A stretch of DNA of 26,490 nucleotides from Clostridiales bacterium UBA1446 (GTDB taxonomy: Bacteria; Bacillota; Clostridia; Oscillospirales; Oscillospiraceae): the NCBI GenBank assembly GCA_002329245.1, contig DCTG01000227.1, positions 910 to 27,399 of the forward strand, read 5' to 3'. The position numbers were made by a program, and so were the translations under genes. The notes beneath the pieces were generated by a model. That model was given only the letters and a program-made list of their open reading frames with translations. It searched no databases and was not told where the DNA came from. Shown here piece after piece: positions 14,707 through 22,636 of this stretch. Within the stretch, counting starts at the first letter, position 1. Each line of letters opens with the position of its first letter.

Positions 14707-15261
14707 TTATTCTTTGCCTGACCCGGCTCCGAGGCGATCCATGATCTCCTCATCCAGCGATTTTTCGGTACCTCCACCGCCGCCATGGCGTTCTCCGCTT
14801 TTGGGAGGCGGAGCGGTAGATTGGGTCGTTGTAAATGCCCACGCGTCGGTAGATTTGATTGCGGTGATTTGCTCATCCAGCCCGGTAATGGCGCCTTTGT
14901 CGCCCAGGCTGATCTTGCTGGGGTCGAGCAGCGCCTTGACCGCCTTAAGGTTAACGGCGCCCGCTTTGGTGAGCGTCATATCAACGGCGGCGTCCAGCTT
15001 AACCTGCGCAAGCTGCCTGGCGTGTTCTTCAGATGCCGTGGCTACCGTGGTGAGCAGCTCGGTGATCTTGCTCTTCAGCTCCTCGGGTTTAGCCTTGAGG
15101 GTCGTGGCAAGCTCCTCGAGCTGAGTCTTGAACTGTTCAGCGTTCGTTTCCGCTGTTTTGAGGCTGGCTTTAGCGGCCTCGATGTCCTTGCCGTTTTCGG
15201 CCATAACCTTTTCGATTTGCTCATCGGTCAGGCCGAGCACTTTTAAGTCTTCGCGTTTCAT
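14707..15261 (-). CDS. Scaffold protein, GP20 family
   Basis: 184 residues: MKREDLKVLGLTDEQIEKVM, then a long coiled-coil region (about 25-95, AETNAEQFKTQLEELATTLK) and a Gly/Pro-rich end, the pattern of the GP20 minor structural/scaffold family. It directs capsid assembly and is normally removed from the mature head. It lies just before the capsid gene, with GAAAGGT before the start. Transcription must pass the terminator-like hairpin at 15374-15399 to reach it. Confidence 0.88.
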   Translation of the reverse strand: MKREDLKVLGLTDEQIEKVMAENGKDIEAAKASLKTAETNAEQFKTQLEELATTLKAKPEELKSKITELLTTVATASEEHARQLAQVKLDAAVDMTLTKAGAVNLKAVKALLDPSKISLGDKGAITGLDEQITAIKSTDAWAFTTTQSTAPPPKSGERHGGGGGTEKSLDEEIMDRLGAGSGKE

Positions 15262-15373
15262 GTGTTGACCTTTCGGCAGCTACGCTTTTTACGCGGTTGC
15301 GTCGCGCGCTGGCCTGCCGATTACGCCCGACAGGCGGGGCGAAATAGAGCCTTTTACACCGTGCTCAGGGCGC

Positions 15374-15399
15374 AAAAAAGCAGCCTTTAAAGGCCGCTT
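15374..15399 (-). terminator. Intrinsic terminator inside the late operon
   Basis: Minus-strand stem of 9-10 bp with one G-U pair (AAGCGGCCTT / AAGGCTGCTT, stem 15378-15399) followed by a run of six U (two in the stem, four after it). This is a canonical intrinsic terminator, located between the small gene at 15469 and the scaffold gene, so it would cut the head operon in two unless read through. Confidence 0.75.
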
Positions 15400-15468
15400 A
15401 ATTACTGTTTAAACGAGGTTTTACGGGAAGTGAAAACCGCCCGGCGGCGAGGCCTGGCGATTAATCAC

Positions 15469-15627
15469 TTATTCGGATGTAATCATTTCGTCCATTTCTT
15501 TTTTCATTGCTTTCTGGAATTCTTCGAATGCTTTTTGCTGTTCTGGTGTAGCGCCCTCTTTCAGGACGCATCCTCCTGGGACAAATCTGATGACGCCGTC
15601 CAAAATCGGCGGTACTGGTATAAGCAT
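15469..15627 (-). CDS. 52-residue protein directly after the MuF-zincin gene
   Basis: Frame MLIPVPPILDGVIRFVPGGC..., followed by a charged helix rich in Lys/Glu (FEEFQKAMKKEMDEM). The ATG directly abuts the stop of the previous gene (TAAATG), and GGGGGTGA lies upstream, so translation is coupled. No family is recognised. A small gene in this position after a MuF-effector fusion could be an immunity or accessory factor; that is an inference only. It is followed by 207 bp containing the intrinsic terminator. Confidence 0.65.
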   Translation of the reverse strand: MLIPVPPILDGVIRFVPGGCVLKEGATPEQQKAFEEFQKAMKKEMDEMITSE

Positions 15628-17469
15628 TTATTTCACCCCCAGCAATTTTTTGAATAAGTATGTAGCGGTTCTGGCCAGTTTTCTTGGGTTGTGTTCTGAT
15701 ACGGCCTCTGCCAAAAATTCAGAATTATTAACATTGGCATAGTGCGACAGGTTTGCTGTAATTATACCCGGATCATCGGCAAGGTTGCAAGCTGCTAAGG
15801 CCTGTTTCCGAATTTCGCCCGATACTTCCCCGCGCCGGATCGCCGCGAAAGCTTTCGTGATATCGGCCAGATTGGATCCCGTTTTCACTACGCCGTATTT
15901 CTGGAGGGTATACGCGTATTCCAGAAGATGTGCACATTCGTGTTTGCTGATCCCCAGTAGGCTGTCCTTTGGGCTCCAGTACTGTGATTTAACCTGCGCT
16001 TCAATCATTTTTTTGATGGCTGCCAGATCCTTCAGTTGGCTATCGGAAAATGTGAGCCCGGCTTTGATGACCCCGTTTCGGTGGGAAAGTGACGCTCTGG
16101 CCACAACTGGAATCTTATCAAACTTGATTTCATCCACAAAACCGTTGAGGATCGTGTATTCCTTGAAGATTTTTTTCAAGGTCCGGTTGACCTCATTCAC
16201 GACGTCGACAGATTGCCCGGTATAATTAACATGGGCAGCGCCAAGCGTTTTTTTAGCCCAGTTTTCAGCTGCTCCGACTGATTTCTGACTTATGGAGGAT
16301 TGCGTAAAAGCTCCGCTTTTAATCGCGGCACTCCGCTTCTCAGCCTGAACGGCTTTTGACGATAATCTGTGTCCGAATCCCGGTACCTGCTCGCGGGTGC
16401 TGATTCGTGCGAGCCCTGTATCATTCAGGTGCTTCTTCAGTCGAATTTGCCATTCCCGGACCTTCAGCAGCTCCTTGGTGTTGTCGACGCCACCAGCCTC
16501 CAACGTGGCCGCCCGGCGCTTCCAGTGGCGGATCATACGCTCATTGTGGCGTTGTTCCTGCTCAGCCAGGTAGATTGCAGGATCGTACTTTTCTTTCGGC
16601 AACTGCTCGGAGACGCCTTCGATATAGGCATAAAAACTGTGCCTGCAATTGGCTCCGCAAAGCCCGTCGACGCGTCCGTAACCAGTTGCGTCGCTTAGCT
16701 TTGGATACTTCGGATGCGTACCTGAGATGCTGTAGATGCTGCCTTGCCACACGGCATGGGACGGTCGGGAGTCGGCATGGGATGTGACCTCGACGAGATC
16801 CGTCTTCATCGCCGCGGCGTTTGCGAGAGAAATCTCAGCGGCCGCTTGATTTACTCCTGTGACCACCGCCCGGCGGACCCCCGCCTCAACGGAGATCTTT
16901 GCGCCGGACAGGTAGTCCATGTAGGAAACTCCATTCGCCGCGAGCTGCCTGACCGTCGCGTCGATAGCCTGCTCTTGTGTGAAGGCGCCAGACTGCACCA
17001 TCAGCTGCGCAGCGTCCAGATACTCGGCAAGCTTTCCACTTGCATCATTTGCGATCGATTGCGTCAGGTTCCGTAGCGTATTCAGCGTGCGGACGGCGTT
17101 TGCGGACATTATCTGGGCAAAGGCGGGCGATGCTGTAAAGGGAACGGTGTCAGACGGCAGCACACCTGCCTCGACTGCCGCCTTCCGCAAGGCCTCATCC
17201 GTTTTCAGGGTCTTGAGGCCCGCGGATTTAAATATTTCCTTGATCTCCCGCTCCGAAAGCTTCAGCGCCCTCGCAATTTCAACCTGTATGTATTCCCGCC
17301 CGGCGCCCATCTCCTGAAGCTTAAAAAGCTGCCATTTTGCCGTATCCGTGACGGTGTAATCAGCCTTGGCGATGCGGCGCGCAATGTCCCGCTGAATGGC
17401 GGTCTGGAGCTTTGAGTAAATCTCCTGCAGGGGTTCGGCCACGCCGTCAAGATATTCAGGCGTGAGCAT
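15628..17469 (-). CDS. MuF/minor capsid protein 2 fused to a C-terminal zincin-like domain
   Basis: 613 residues. Residues 1 to about 350 match minor capsid protein 2 (MuF-like) of Firmicutes phages: an N-terminal helical part, then VTSHADSRPSHAVWQGSIYS and the Cys/His segment GLCGANCRHSFYAYIEG. The head normally carries a few copies, placed near the portal. From about residue 400 an extra domain follows (DNA 15628-16272) with HECAH at 510-514 (DNA 15928-15942), an HExxH zinc motif, and NNSEFLAEAVSEH (E584/E588) as a candidate third ligand, the arrangement of glutamate zincins. MuF proteins with C-terminal enzyme or toxin domains are known. A peptidase delivered with the DNA is an inference; the active site looks intact. 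Confidence 0.82.
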   Translation of the reverse strand: MLTPEYLDGVAEPLQEIYSKLQTAIQRDIARRIAKADYTVTDTAKWQLFKLQEMGAGREYIQVEIARALKLSEREIKEIFKSAGLKTLKTDEALRKAAVEAGVLPSDTVPFTASPAFAQIMSANAVRTLNTLRNLTQSIANDASGKLAEYLDAAQLMVQSGAFTQEQAIDATVRQLAANGVSYMDYLSGAKISVEAGVRRAVVTGVNQAAAEISLANAAAMKTDLVEVTSHADSRPSHAVWQGSIYSISGTHPKYPKLSDATGYGRVDGLCGANCRHSFYAYIEGVSEQLPKEKYDPAIYLAEQEQRHNERMIRHWKRRAATLEAGGVDNTKELLKVREWQIRLKKHLNDTGLARISTREQVPGFGHRLSSKAVQAEKRSAAIKSGAFTQSSISQKSVGAAENWAKKTLGAAHVNYTGQSVDVVNEVNRTLKKIFKEYTILNGFVDEIKFDKIPVVARASLSHRNGVIKAGLTFSDSQLKDLAAIKKMIEAQVKSQYWSPKDSLLGISKHECAHLLEYAYTLQKYGVVKTGSNLADITKAFAAIRRGEVSGEIRKQALAACNLADDPGIITANLSHYANVNNSEFLAEAVSEHNPRKLARTATYLFKKLLGVK

Positions 17470-17472
17470 TGA

Positions 17473-19086
17473 CTACACCCCCGTGGTTGCAATGTCCTCA
17501 GCCAGGAGCTTGTTAGCCTGTTCCTCGGTCATTCCGAAGGAAGACGTAATCAGAGCGATAGCGGCCGCCTTTGAGATCTCACCGGCTTTGACGGACTTCA
17601 CGACTCCGATCAGGCTTGCGACCTGCGCGCCGTTGAGCGTAACGCCGACGCTTTGCTTGATATCCTGCCGGGCAATAGCTACCTCTCCGGTTTCGCCGGG
17701 TACATCCTCAAAATCGATCATGCCCGTTCCTTCCGTCTCCGCTGCGATGGCGCGTGCTACCTTTTCCTCATAGCCTTCGTACTCCATGAGATAACGCCAG
17801 AGGGGAAACTTCCCCTGTGTCAGGAGCAGCTGCATCCGTGTGCGCTTGGCGGCGTTGTCCTCAATGATAGAATCGTCGAAACCGATCGTAATCTCAAATT
17901 CCGATCCGAGGCCTCCGATTTCTGCAACGGCCCGGCAGAGTCCAATAAGGGCGGCTTCGAGAACCAACTCATTTTTCTTGAGGTTTTGGTACAGCTCGGA
18001 CTTTTCCGAGATTACTTCTGTGGCGGTCTTTGCGGTGCCCCGCTCGAAGATATACCGGTCGCTTCCGAGGCCGCATTTTTCGGACAGAAGGTTCAGAAAA
18101 CGCTGCAGCGCCTTCTCGTGGGCATCAGCCCGCAGCTCCATATTGATCTCGTGGATAGGGACTCCTGATGATTTGTCAAATCCCGGAAGAGCGTAAAACT
18201 CAGTATCGTTCGAATCAAAGATGGGTATCTGCTCACCGGTTGCGTGATCTACGATGATCTTCGTCAGTGCGTCCTCGATCATGACGCGCTTTTTTCCTAA
18301 ACGAAACTCGTTGTCGTAGCTATCATAGACTAGGTCGATGCTCTTTAGCAGGTCGATTGCATTGGCGAAAACAGAGATTCCAAGCGGACTGTCGAGGTCA
18401 ATGTTGTTTGCCGTGTTCGGCCCGATGAACTGAAACCGCGGCGTTGGGGAGCGGGTTTCAACGCGGGCCTGCATACCGTGAGGGAGCAGACCGTCTTCAT
18501 CCGCTGGTACCGGCGTCGCATCACCCTTCACAGGAATCAGTTTGTTTAAAATTACGTAATTCCCGTCGGTATCCAGCTCGTGTATATTGAGATAGATCAT
18601 CTCTGACGTCCCGATCTTCAGGATGCTGCCGAAGGCGCATTCGGTTACGCGGTCGCCGTCCCAGGTCATGGGATAGCACATATCTCCACGGACGTAATCG
18701 ATTAGTACACCGCCATTTCCGTCAGAATGCTCAACGAAGGCGCCGGTTCCAAGGGCGAAAGCCCGTTCGACCAGCTTGTTGGCTTGAACACGGAAATTAT
18801 TCGCCTCCAGCGCCTTCTTGATATATTCCTGGGCCTTGGGGTCGCTGACGGTTATCTTCACCCGCTCATTCATAAGAAGATTTGCGTGGTCCTCGCAGAT
18901 CTTTTTCGCCATCTGAAGTCTCCGGCGTGTGCACTTGATTTTGTTCTTGCCATTGTAGATCATGTAGTCGTGGAAGTTCTTATGATAGCCCGTATACCAA
19001 GCCTTCCAGACCTCGATCTGCTTATACATTTTAGAGGCCGGAATTGTGTATCCAAGGCCCTCCAGCACGCTCCGGATGGTATTCAA
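17473..19086 (-). CDS. Portal protein, SPP1 gp6-like
   Basis: 537 residues. It forms the ring through which DNA enters and leaves the head. The N-terminal pattern MYKQIEVWKAWYTGYH and the following NERVKITVSD, ALGTGAFVEH and IDYV segments fit the SPP1 gp6-like portal family. The first codon is TTG at 19086, with GAGG about 10 nt upstream; the family's N-terminal LGY...MYKQI pattern lies inside this longer version, which supports it. It lies between terminase and MuF genes. Confidence 0.88.
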   Translation of the reverse strand: MNTIRSVLEGLGYTIPASKMYKQIEVWKAWYTGYHKNFHDYMIYNGKNKIKCTRRRLQMAKKICEDHANLLMNERVKITVSDPKAQEYIKKALEANNFRVQANKLVERAFALGTGAFVEHSDGNGGVLIDYVRGDMCYPMTWDGDRVTECAFGSILKIGTSEMIYLNIHELDTDGNYVILNKLIPVKGDATPVPADEDGLLPHGMQARVETRSPTPRFQFIGPNTANNIDLDSPLGISVFANAIDLLKSIDLVYDSYDNEFRLGKKRVMIEDALTKIIVDHATGEQIPIFDSNDTEFYALPGFDKSSGVPIHEINMELRADAHEKALQRFLNLLSEKCGLGSDRYIFERGTAKTATEVISEKSELYQNLKKNELVLEAALIGLCRAVAEIGGLGSEFEITIGFDDSIIEDNAAKRTRMQLLLTQGKFPLWRYLMEYEGYEEKVARAIAAETEGTGMIDFEDVPGETGEVAIARQDIKQSVGVTLNGAQVASLIGVVKSVKAGEISKAAAIALITSSFGMTEEQANKLLAEDIATTGV

Positions 19087-19090
19087 TCGA

Positions 19091-20389
19091 TCACGTCCTC
19101 AATAAGCTCATGTCCATGATGCTATTCATCATGGCTTCGGTCGTATACTCCTGTGCGTCCAGGCTGTCGATATTGGTGGTGCCGTCGTCTAAGCGGATAT
19201 CTTCGTCTTTCGGATCCCACTGTGCATTGCAAAAGGCCTCAATCGTCCTTTTGCAGCGCCGCATGATCTTAAAGCGCCCCTGGCTTTGGAGAAGGGTATA
19301 AAAACGGATACGATCGATGATCGGTCCCTTGACGGCATTGCGGATGTTGATCTTTAGCCCTGCTTTGATCGCGGTGTTTCGCAGGCCGCGGATGAGTACC
19401 TGCTCGGCGCTGTCGCAGTAGACGTCGACGACCCGGTACTTTAGCTGGCACATCCGGACAAACTCGACAAAGTCGTCCTCCAGCTGCTTTGGGGAGATCA
19501 CCTGCTTGCGGTAGTAATCTTCCAGCGTAATAACATCGCGCAGCTGCGACGTCAGCCCCGTACAGTTGAAGGTGTGGGCAGAGCCGTTGCCGCCGAAGTC
19601 GACGCCGATCGTGGCGAACATAATGTTGTCCGGTGCCTTATCGATGATAAATTTCTCCGGATCGTCGGCAAACTCGCGGTATATGATCCCTTCCGCCGCG
19701 ATGCGAAGGCCAAGGATGTCCCGCTTATACCAGATGCTGTTTTTGTCATAGGTCTTCAGCAGTGCCTTAACCTTGTCGAGTGGGATGGACATGTTATCCG
19801 CGATGGTGAAGTGGCCGTAATTGTAGCCATAGGACGGGACTTTCGCCTGCTGGGCGGCGTGAAAATCCAGCACGTCCGTATAGTACGGGTGCGTTGGGGC
19901 TTTCGGGTTTAGGTCGTGAAAAATTTTTCGGTCGGAGCTGGAGAGGGTGCGGTCAAAAACCTCCTTGATAAAAACCGGGTGACAGAGGTTTGCTTCTGTT
20001 ATGTAGGCCATTCCGTAGGTGTTCCCTTGGATAAGCTTGTTGTCGCCGTCCTTGCCGCCCCCTGAGATGAGGATAACCTTATCGCCTGTGAGTGTTTCAA
20101 CGTAAAGGCAATCACGGTTTTTATAGTTGCCCTCCCGGCAGCGGCCCTCGTAATAGTTCTGCAGGCCGTAGCCGTTGCAGTCAAGGATGTTGAGCTTTGC
20201 CGTGGCAATAGATACGCCGGCTGCAAGGTGAAGCTTGTCCGGGTGAGTCTCCAGCATGACGGCAAAAGCGGTGCCGGCGAGCACGTTTTTACTTCCACGC
20301 TTTCCGCCCTCGGCGACGTTAAACCAGGACGTTGCGCAGCGGTCATACCAGGCCCGCTGGTTCATGGTGAATGGTGCCAGCTTATTCAT
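19091..20389 (-). CDS. Terminase large subunit
   Basis: 432 residues, the packaging motor and headful nuclease. A Walker A-like loop is present at 28-35 (GGKRGSKN), a Walker B segment at 127-132 (MAYITE), and the nuclease acidic residues probably are D264 (IGVDFGG), D326 (VYCDSAE) and an Asp near 408-411. It resembles PBSX-type terminases. AGGGTGAT lies upstream of the ATG. It opens the structural operon after a 56-residue gene with which it overlaps by 8 bp. Confidence 0.9.
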   Translation of the reverse strand: MNKLAPFTMNQRAWYDRCATSWFNVAEGGKRGSKNVLAGTAFAVMLETHPDKLHLAAGVSIATAKLNILDCNGYGLQNYYEGRCREGNYKNRDCLYVETLTGDKVILISGGGKDGDNKLIQGNTYGMAYITEANLCHPVFIKEVFDRTLSSSDRKIFHDLNPKAPTHPYYTDVLDFHAAQQAKVPSYGYNYGHFTIADNMSIPLDKVKALLKTYDKNSIWYKRDILGLRIAAEGIIYREFADDPEKFIIDKAPDNIMFATIGVDFGGNGSAHTFNCTGLTSQLRDVITLEDYYRKQVISPKQLEDDFVEFVRMCQLKYRVVDVYCDSAEQVLIRGLRNTAIKAGLKINIRNAVKGPIIDRIRFYTLLQSQGRFKIMRRCKRTIEAFCNAQWDPKDEDIRLDDGTTNIDSLDAQEYTTEAMMNSIMDMSLLRT

Positions 20390-20552
20390 CGTCTATCACC
20401 CTGTTGGGAACCGGATTTTCGATAGCCCACATGATCACCTTCAACTGCTCCCGGATCTTCTCCGTGTCGCCGGTGATGCCCTTCTTCTTATTTTCAACCG
20501 CGGTTACGGCCTGCTGAAGCGCGTTTATACCGTGTTTTTGGAGCGGGTTCAT
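20382..20552 (-). CDS. Small helical protein before the terminase
   Basis: 56 residues (MNPLQKHGINALQQAVTAVE...), highly charged and probably helical. A longer frame from a GTG at 20597 lacks a ribosome binding site, whereas the ATG at 20552 has GGAGGG six bases upstream, so I chose it. It overlaps the terminase start by 8 bp, suggesting translational coupling. Function unknown. Confidence 0.6.
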   Translation of the reverse strand: MNPLQKHGINALQQAVTAVENKKKGITGDTEKIREQLKVIMWAIENPVPNRVIDDE

Positions 20553-20687
20553 GGTTCCCTCCACTTCCCCAAGTCGTTTTTTGTTATCATGAGCCACAGA
20601 GCGGAAATTCTCTTGATTTAAATGCGTTTTAACGTTTTTTTAAAGGTATTAAAATTCTTGCGCTTAGTTTGTCCCGGAGTAATTTTT

Positions 20688-20723
20688 ACCGCCAAAAAGG
20701 CGTGTTAGGTCCTTTTTGGCGGT
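20688..20723 (-). promoter_or_regulatory. 13-bp perfect hairpin in the late leader
   Basis: Arms ACCGCCAAAAAGG and complement, loop of 10 nt. Downstream on the minus strand comes AAAAAUUACUCC, so there is no U-tract and it is not an intrinsic terminator. The first and last seven pairs equal those of the terminator-like hairpin at 2152-2169. Candidate loading or pausing element. Confidence 0.6.
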
Positions 20724-20811
20724 TCAGCGGCCAAATTGAAGTCTCTAATGTTGCGTTTCCGGCGCTTGGGCCCTAAAGGGACTACCGTGCGGCGAACTAC
20801 GTTTTATATGG

Positions 20812-20848
20812 AACTCCACGGACCGGCGATATCCGCCTCTGTGGAATC
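20812..20848 (-). promoter_or_regulatory. Hairpin with internal loop, candidate antiterminator-loading element
   Basis: Minus-strand RNA folds as an outer stem (UCCAC/GUGGA, extendable with G-U and A-U pairs), an internal loop (AGA against GGUCC), and an inner stem GGCG/CGCC capping GAUAU. A stem interrupted by an internal loop, about 40 nt past the NusG-like stop, is the kind of structure recognised by LoaP-type proteins. Confidence 0.45.
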
Positions 20849-20886
20849 GGTCATGATCAGCCCGGTTCGCGGAGATTCACTCAATG

Positions 20887-21375
20887 TCAGGTTTCAGACG
20901 CGCCTAGGACGTTGATTAATAGGGAAATCGTTTTTGGTTGTCCACAGATGGTAACGGCTACTAATGCCCGCTTTTTTCTTGGTATTACGCGAATTACCTG
21001 GCACTCATGCCCTTTAAGGGGGCCACCAACGATCTCTACTCTCTGCCCGTTTTTCAGCTTAATGTCCGAGGCACCAAGAGGTGCACCAGCGTTTTCGAGC
21101 CAAAGGATATATTCCTTTTCCTCTTCATGCAGCGGTTCGGGTCGATTTACTCCAAGAAATCGATAAAAGAGAGGTATGCTCTTAATCCTGTAAAAGTCCC
21201 CGTCTGAAAGATCAAGTTCTATAAAAACATATCCAGGGAATAATGGTTTAATCAGTTTGTCGTTTTTGGGTGTTATGACTTTGCAAGGGACAAAGGCTTT
21301 ATAGCCCTTTAACCCTAATTCTCGCCTGACTTTGATTTCGGCGCCGGTTACCACTTGCAAAACATACATATGCAT
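20887..21375 (-). CDS. NusG/LoaP-family specialised transcription elongation factor
   Basis: 162 residues. The NusG N-terminal domain covers about 1-90 (YVLQVVTGAEIKVRREL, the hallmark LFPGYVFIEL at 45-54). A linker precedes a KOW domain (about 108-160, NGQRVEIVGGPLKGHECQV then RKKRALVAV). Such paralogues (RfaH, UpxY, LoaP) bind polymerase and let it read through terminators in selected operons; the IVGGPLKGHE...RKKRA pattern looks closest to LoaP. It has its own AGGAGG site and large non-coding spacers on both sides. Its place ahead of the late genes implies late-gene antitermination. It is not the housekeeping NusG, which lies beside secE and ribosomal genes. Confidence 0.88.
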   Translation of the reverse strand: MHMYVLQVVTGAEIKVRRELGLKGYKAFVPCKVITPKNDKLIKPLFPGYVFIELDLSDGDFYRIKSIPLFYRFLGVNRPEPLHEEEKEYILWLENAGAPLGASDIKLKNGQRVEIVGGPLKGHECQVIRVIPRKKRALVAVTICGQPKTISLLINVLGASET

Positions 21376-21742
21376 GATAGGATCCTCCTGTTTTTTTATA
21401 GTGGCGTGGCGCTGCGGGCCGCCCCGCCATAGTGTACAAAAACATATATAGGATCCAAGGGCAGTAAGGAGAGGTCATGGAATGCGTCAGGAAAGAGAGG
21501 AAAACCTGACGGCCCTGCCGGCGGCGAACGACAGTGTGAGGAAGAGAGTGAGAAGTATATATCATCCAGCAGAAAGCCCGCAGACAAATCCGCCGGGAGA
21601 TATCGAATTTATGGGGGCGGAGCGCTGCGAGACCGCTCCGCGCGAAAAATCTACTTTTTAGGCGGCGAGCCACCCGCAGAAAAGGCACATTTAAGCCCTA
21701 TACCCATAGCCTTTATGCCGCCATCAGCCGCTTCAGTGCGGC
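21376..21742 (-). other. 367-bp spacer before the NusG-like gene
   Basis: No coding frame with a proper start is seen. Three stem-loops occur on the minus strand: 21727-21742 (GCCGC/GCGGC) directly after the DUF3486-like stop, 21617-21641 (GCGGAGCG arms) and 21485-21511 (CGTCAGG arms). None has a U-tract. Weak promoter-like words exist (for example TTGTCT near 21587 and TACACT near 21430). The spacer may carry a promoter or regulatory RNA for the NusG-like gene, but I cannot show it. Confidence 0.45.
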
Positions 21743-22300
21743 CTATAAAGAGGTTTCAGATTTCTTGGACTCCAGGAATTTGGAGACCTGTTTGTATAGT
21801 TCTGGGTTCTCCTGAGCCATTGCTTCGAAAACGAGGACCTTAACCTGTTCGTAGCCGGCTTCAAGGATGCTAGCGTTTTTGAGGTCGATATTCCGCTTAT
21901 ATGACGCCGCCCTCACCAAGGCGGAAGCCTGTTTAATCAGATCGGCCGGGTCGATGTCCGCCCATTTGTCCTCCGGTTGCTTGACGATCGCCTCAAATAC
22001 CTGGTGGCTTAGGAGCCGGATAATGCCCTCGGTGGTATCAAGCTGTGGATACTTGGCCACCTCTTCCATCATCACCCGAAAGTTTTCGCTGGCCATCCGG
22101 AGCGACTGCACCGTGGCGTTCAGGGTTGAGGCATGGCGCCAGACCGAAGAGACCGATATCTCGTAGCCTTGGGATTGGATGAAGTCAGCAATTTCCGCGT
22201 AGGTAAAATCGTTCATCATCATTTGTTCAACGGCCGCCTTCAGGTCAGAGGGCAGCTTATCTATGATGCTATGCTTCCTGCGCTGCCTAAAAAAGCTCAT
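21743..22300 (-). CDS. DUF3486 / Mu gp27-like protein, probable small terminase subunit
   Basis: 185 residues. The start MSFFRQRRKHSIIDKLP and a helix-turn-helix (FTYAEIADFIQSQGYEISVSSVWRH) match the DUF3486 family found just before the terminase in Mu-like phages, where it is thought to act in DNA recognition for packaging. The remaining helices (70-180) would form the oligomeric body. Here it is separated from the terminase by the NusG-like gene and two spacers, an unusual insertion. Confidence 0.82.
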   Translation of the reverse strand: MSFFRQRRKHSIIDKLPSDLKAAVEQMMMNDFTYAEIADFIQSQGYEISVSSVWRHASTLNATVQSLRMASENFRVMMEEVAKYPQLDTTEGIIRLLSHQVFEAIVKQPEDKWADIDPADLIKQASALVRAASYKRNIDLKNASILEAGYEQVKVLVFEAMAQENPELYKQVSKFLESKKSETSL

Positions 22301-22303
22301 GTC

Positions 22304-22636
22304 CTACACCTCGATCAGAGGGTCTTTGATTCCATACGCAAGCAGCGCGATACCCTTGTCGGTGAGTTTTGCTTCCAGGAGTTTATAGTCATAATCTGCG
22401 AGGCCGGTTTTGACCTCAGCCTTGCTCTCAATGTGGCGCAACTCTATGTATCCAGCCTCCTGCAGATAGTTGACACAGTCGAGTATTTCGTCCTCTTGGA
22501 GATCGGGCAGGGCATAGGCAATGCCGCGGAGCTTATTGTATTTCCACCGTAAGATGTTAATCGTGCGAAGTACCCGGCCATTGTTAGCTATGAAGTTCCC
22601 GGCGGAGAGCCGCTTTTGCATGGCTTCCTTATCCAT
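22304..22636 (-). CDS. Winged-helix-like protein in the Mu gp26 position
   Basis: 110 residues from the ATG at 22636, overlapping the upstream stop by 8 bp; a longer frame begins at a TTG with no clear site. The segment RVLRTINILRWKYNKLRGIAYALPDLQEDEILDCVNYLQEAGYI followed by KLTDKGIALL is winged-helix-like (helix-turn-helix plus a C-terminal wing). It probably binds DNA or another packaging protein; in Mu-like phages a gene of this kind lies between the DUF2730 and DUF3486 genes. Confidence 0.65.
   Translation of the reverse strand: MDKEAMQKRLSAGNFIANNGRVLRTINILRWKYNKLRGIAYALPDLQEDEILDCVNYLQEAGYIELRHIESKAEVKTGLADYDYKLLEAKLTDKGIALLAYGIKDPLIEV

Larger units (their letters stand above)
20553..20886 (-). 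ncRNA. Structured 334-nt leader before the late operon
   Basis: No coding frame is supported between the NusG-like gene and the 56-residue gene. As RNA it carries two strong hairpins (20812-20848 and 20688-20723) and an AT-rich stretch at 20620-20690. Its place between the antiterminator-type gene and its likely target operon is where LoaP-type factors load on RNA hairpins in known systems. Function is inferred. Confidence 0.5.

Noticed and set aside
20688..20723. Leader hairpin as an intrinsic terminator
   Set aside because: No U-tract follows on either strand.
20887..21375. Housekeeping nusG
   Set aside because: Shorter, divergent linker, inside a prophage, and not next to secE or ribosomal protein genes.
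21299..21688. 129-residue minus-strand frame over the spacer before the NusG-like gene, and a 63-residue frame from 21587
   Set aside because: The first overlaps the NusG-like gene in another frame, the second needs a TTG start; neither has a ribosome binding site or a plausible protein composition.
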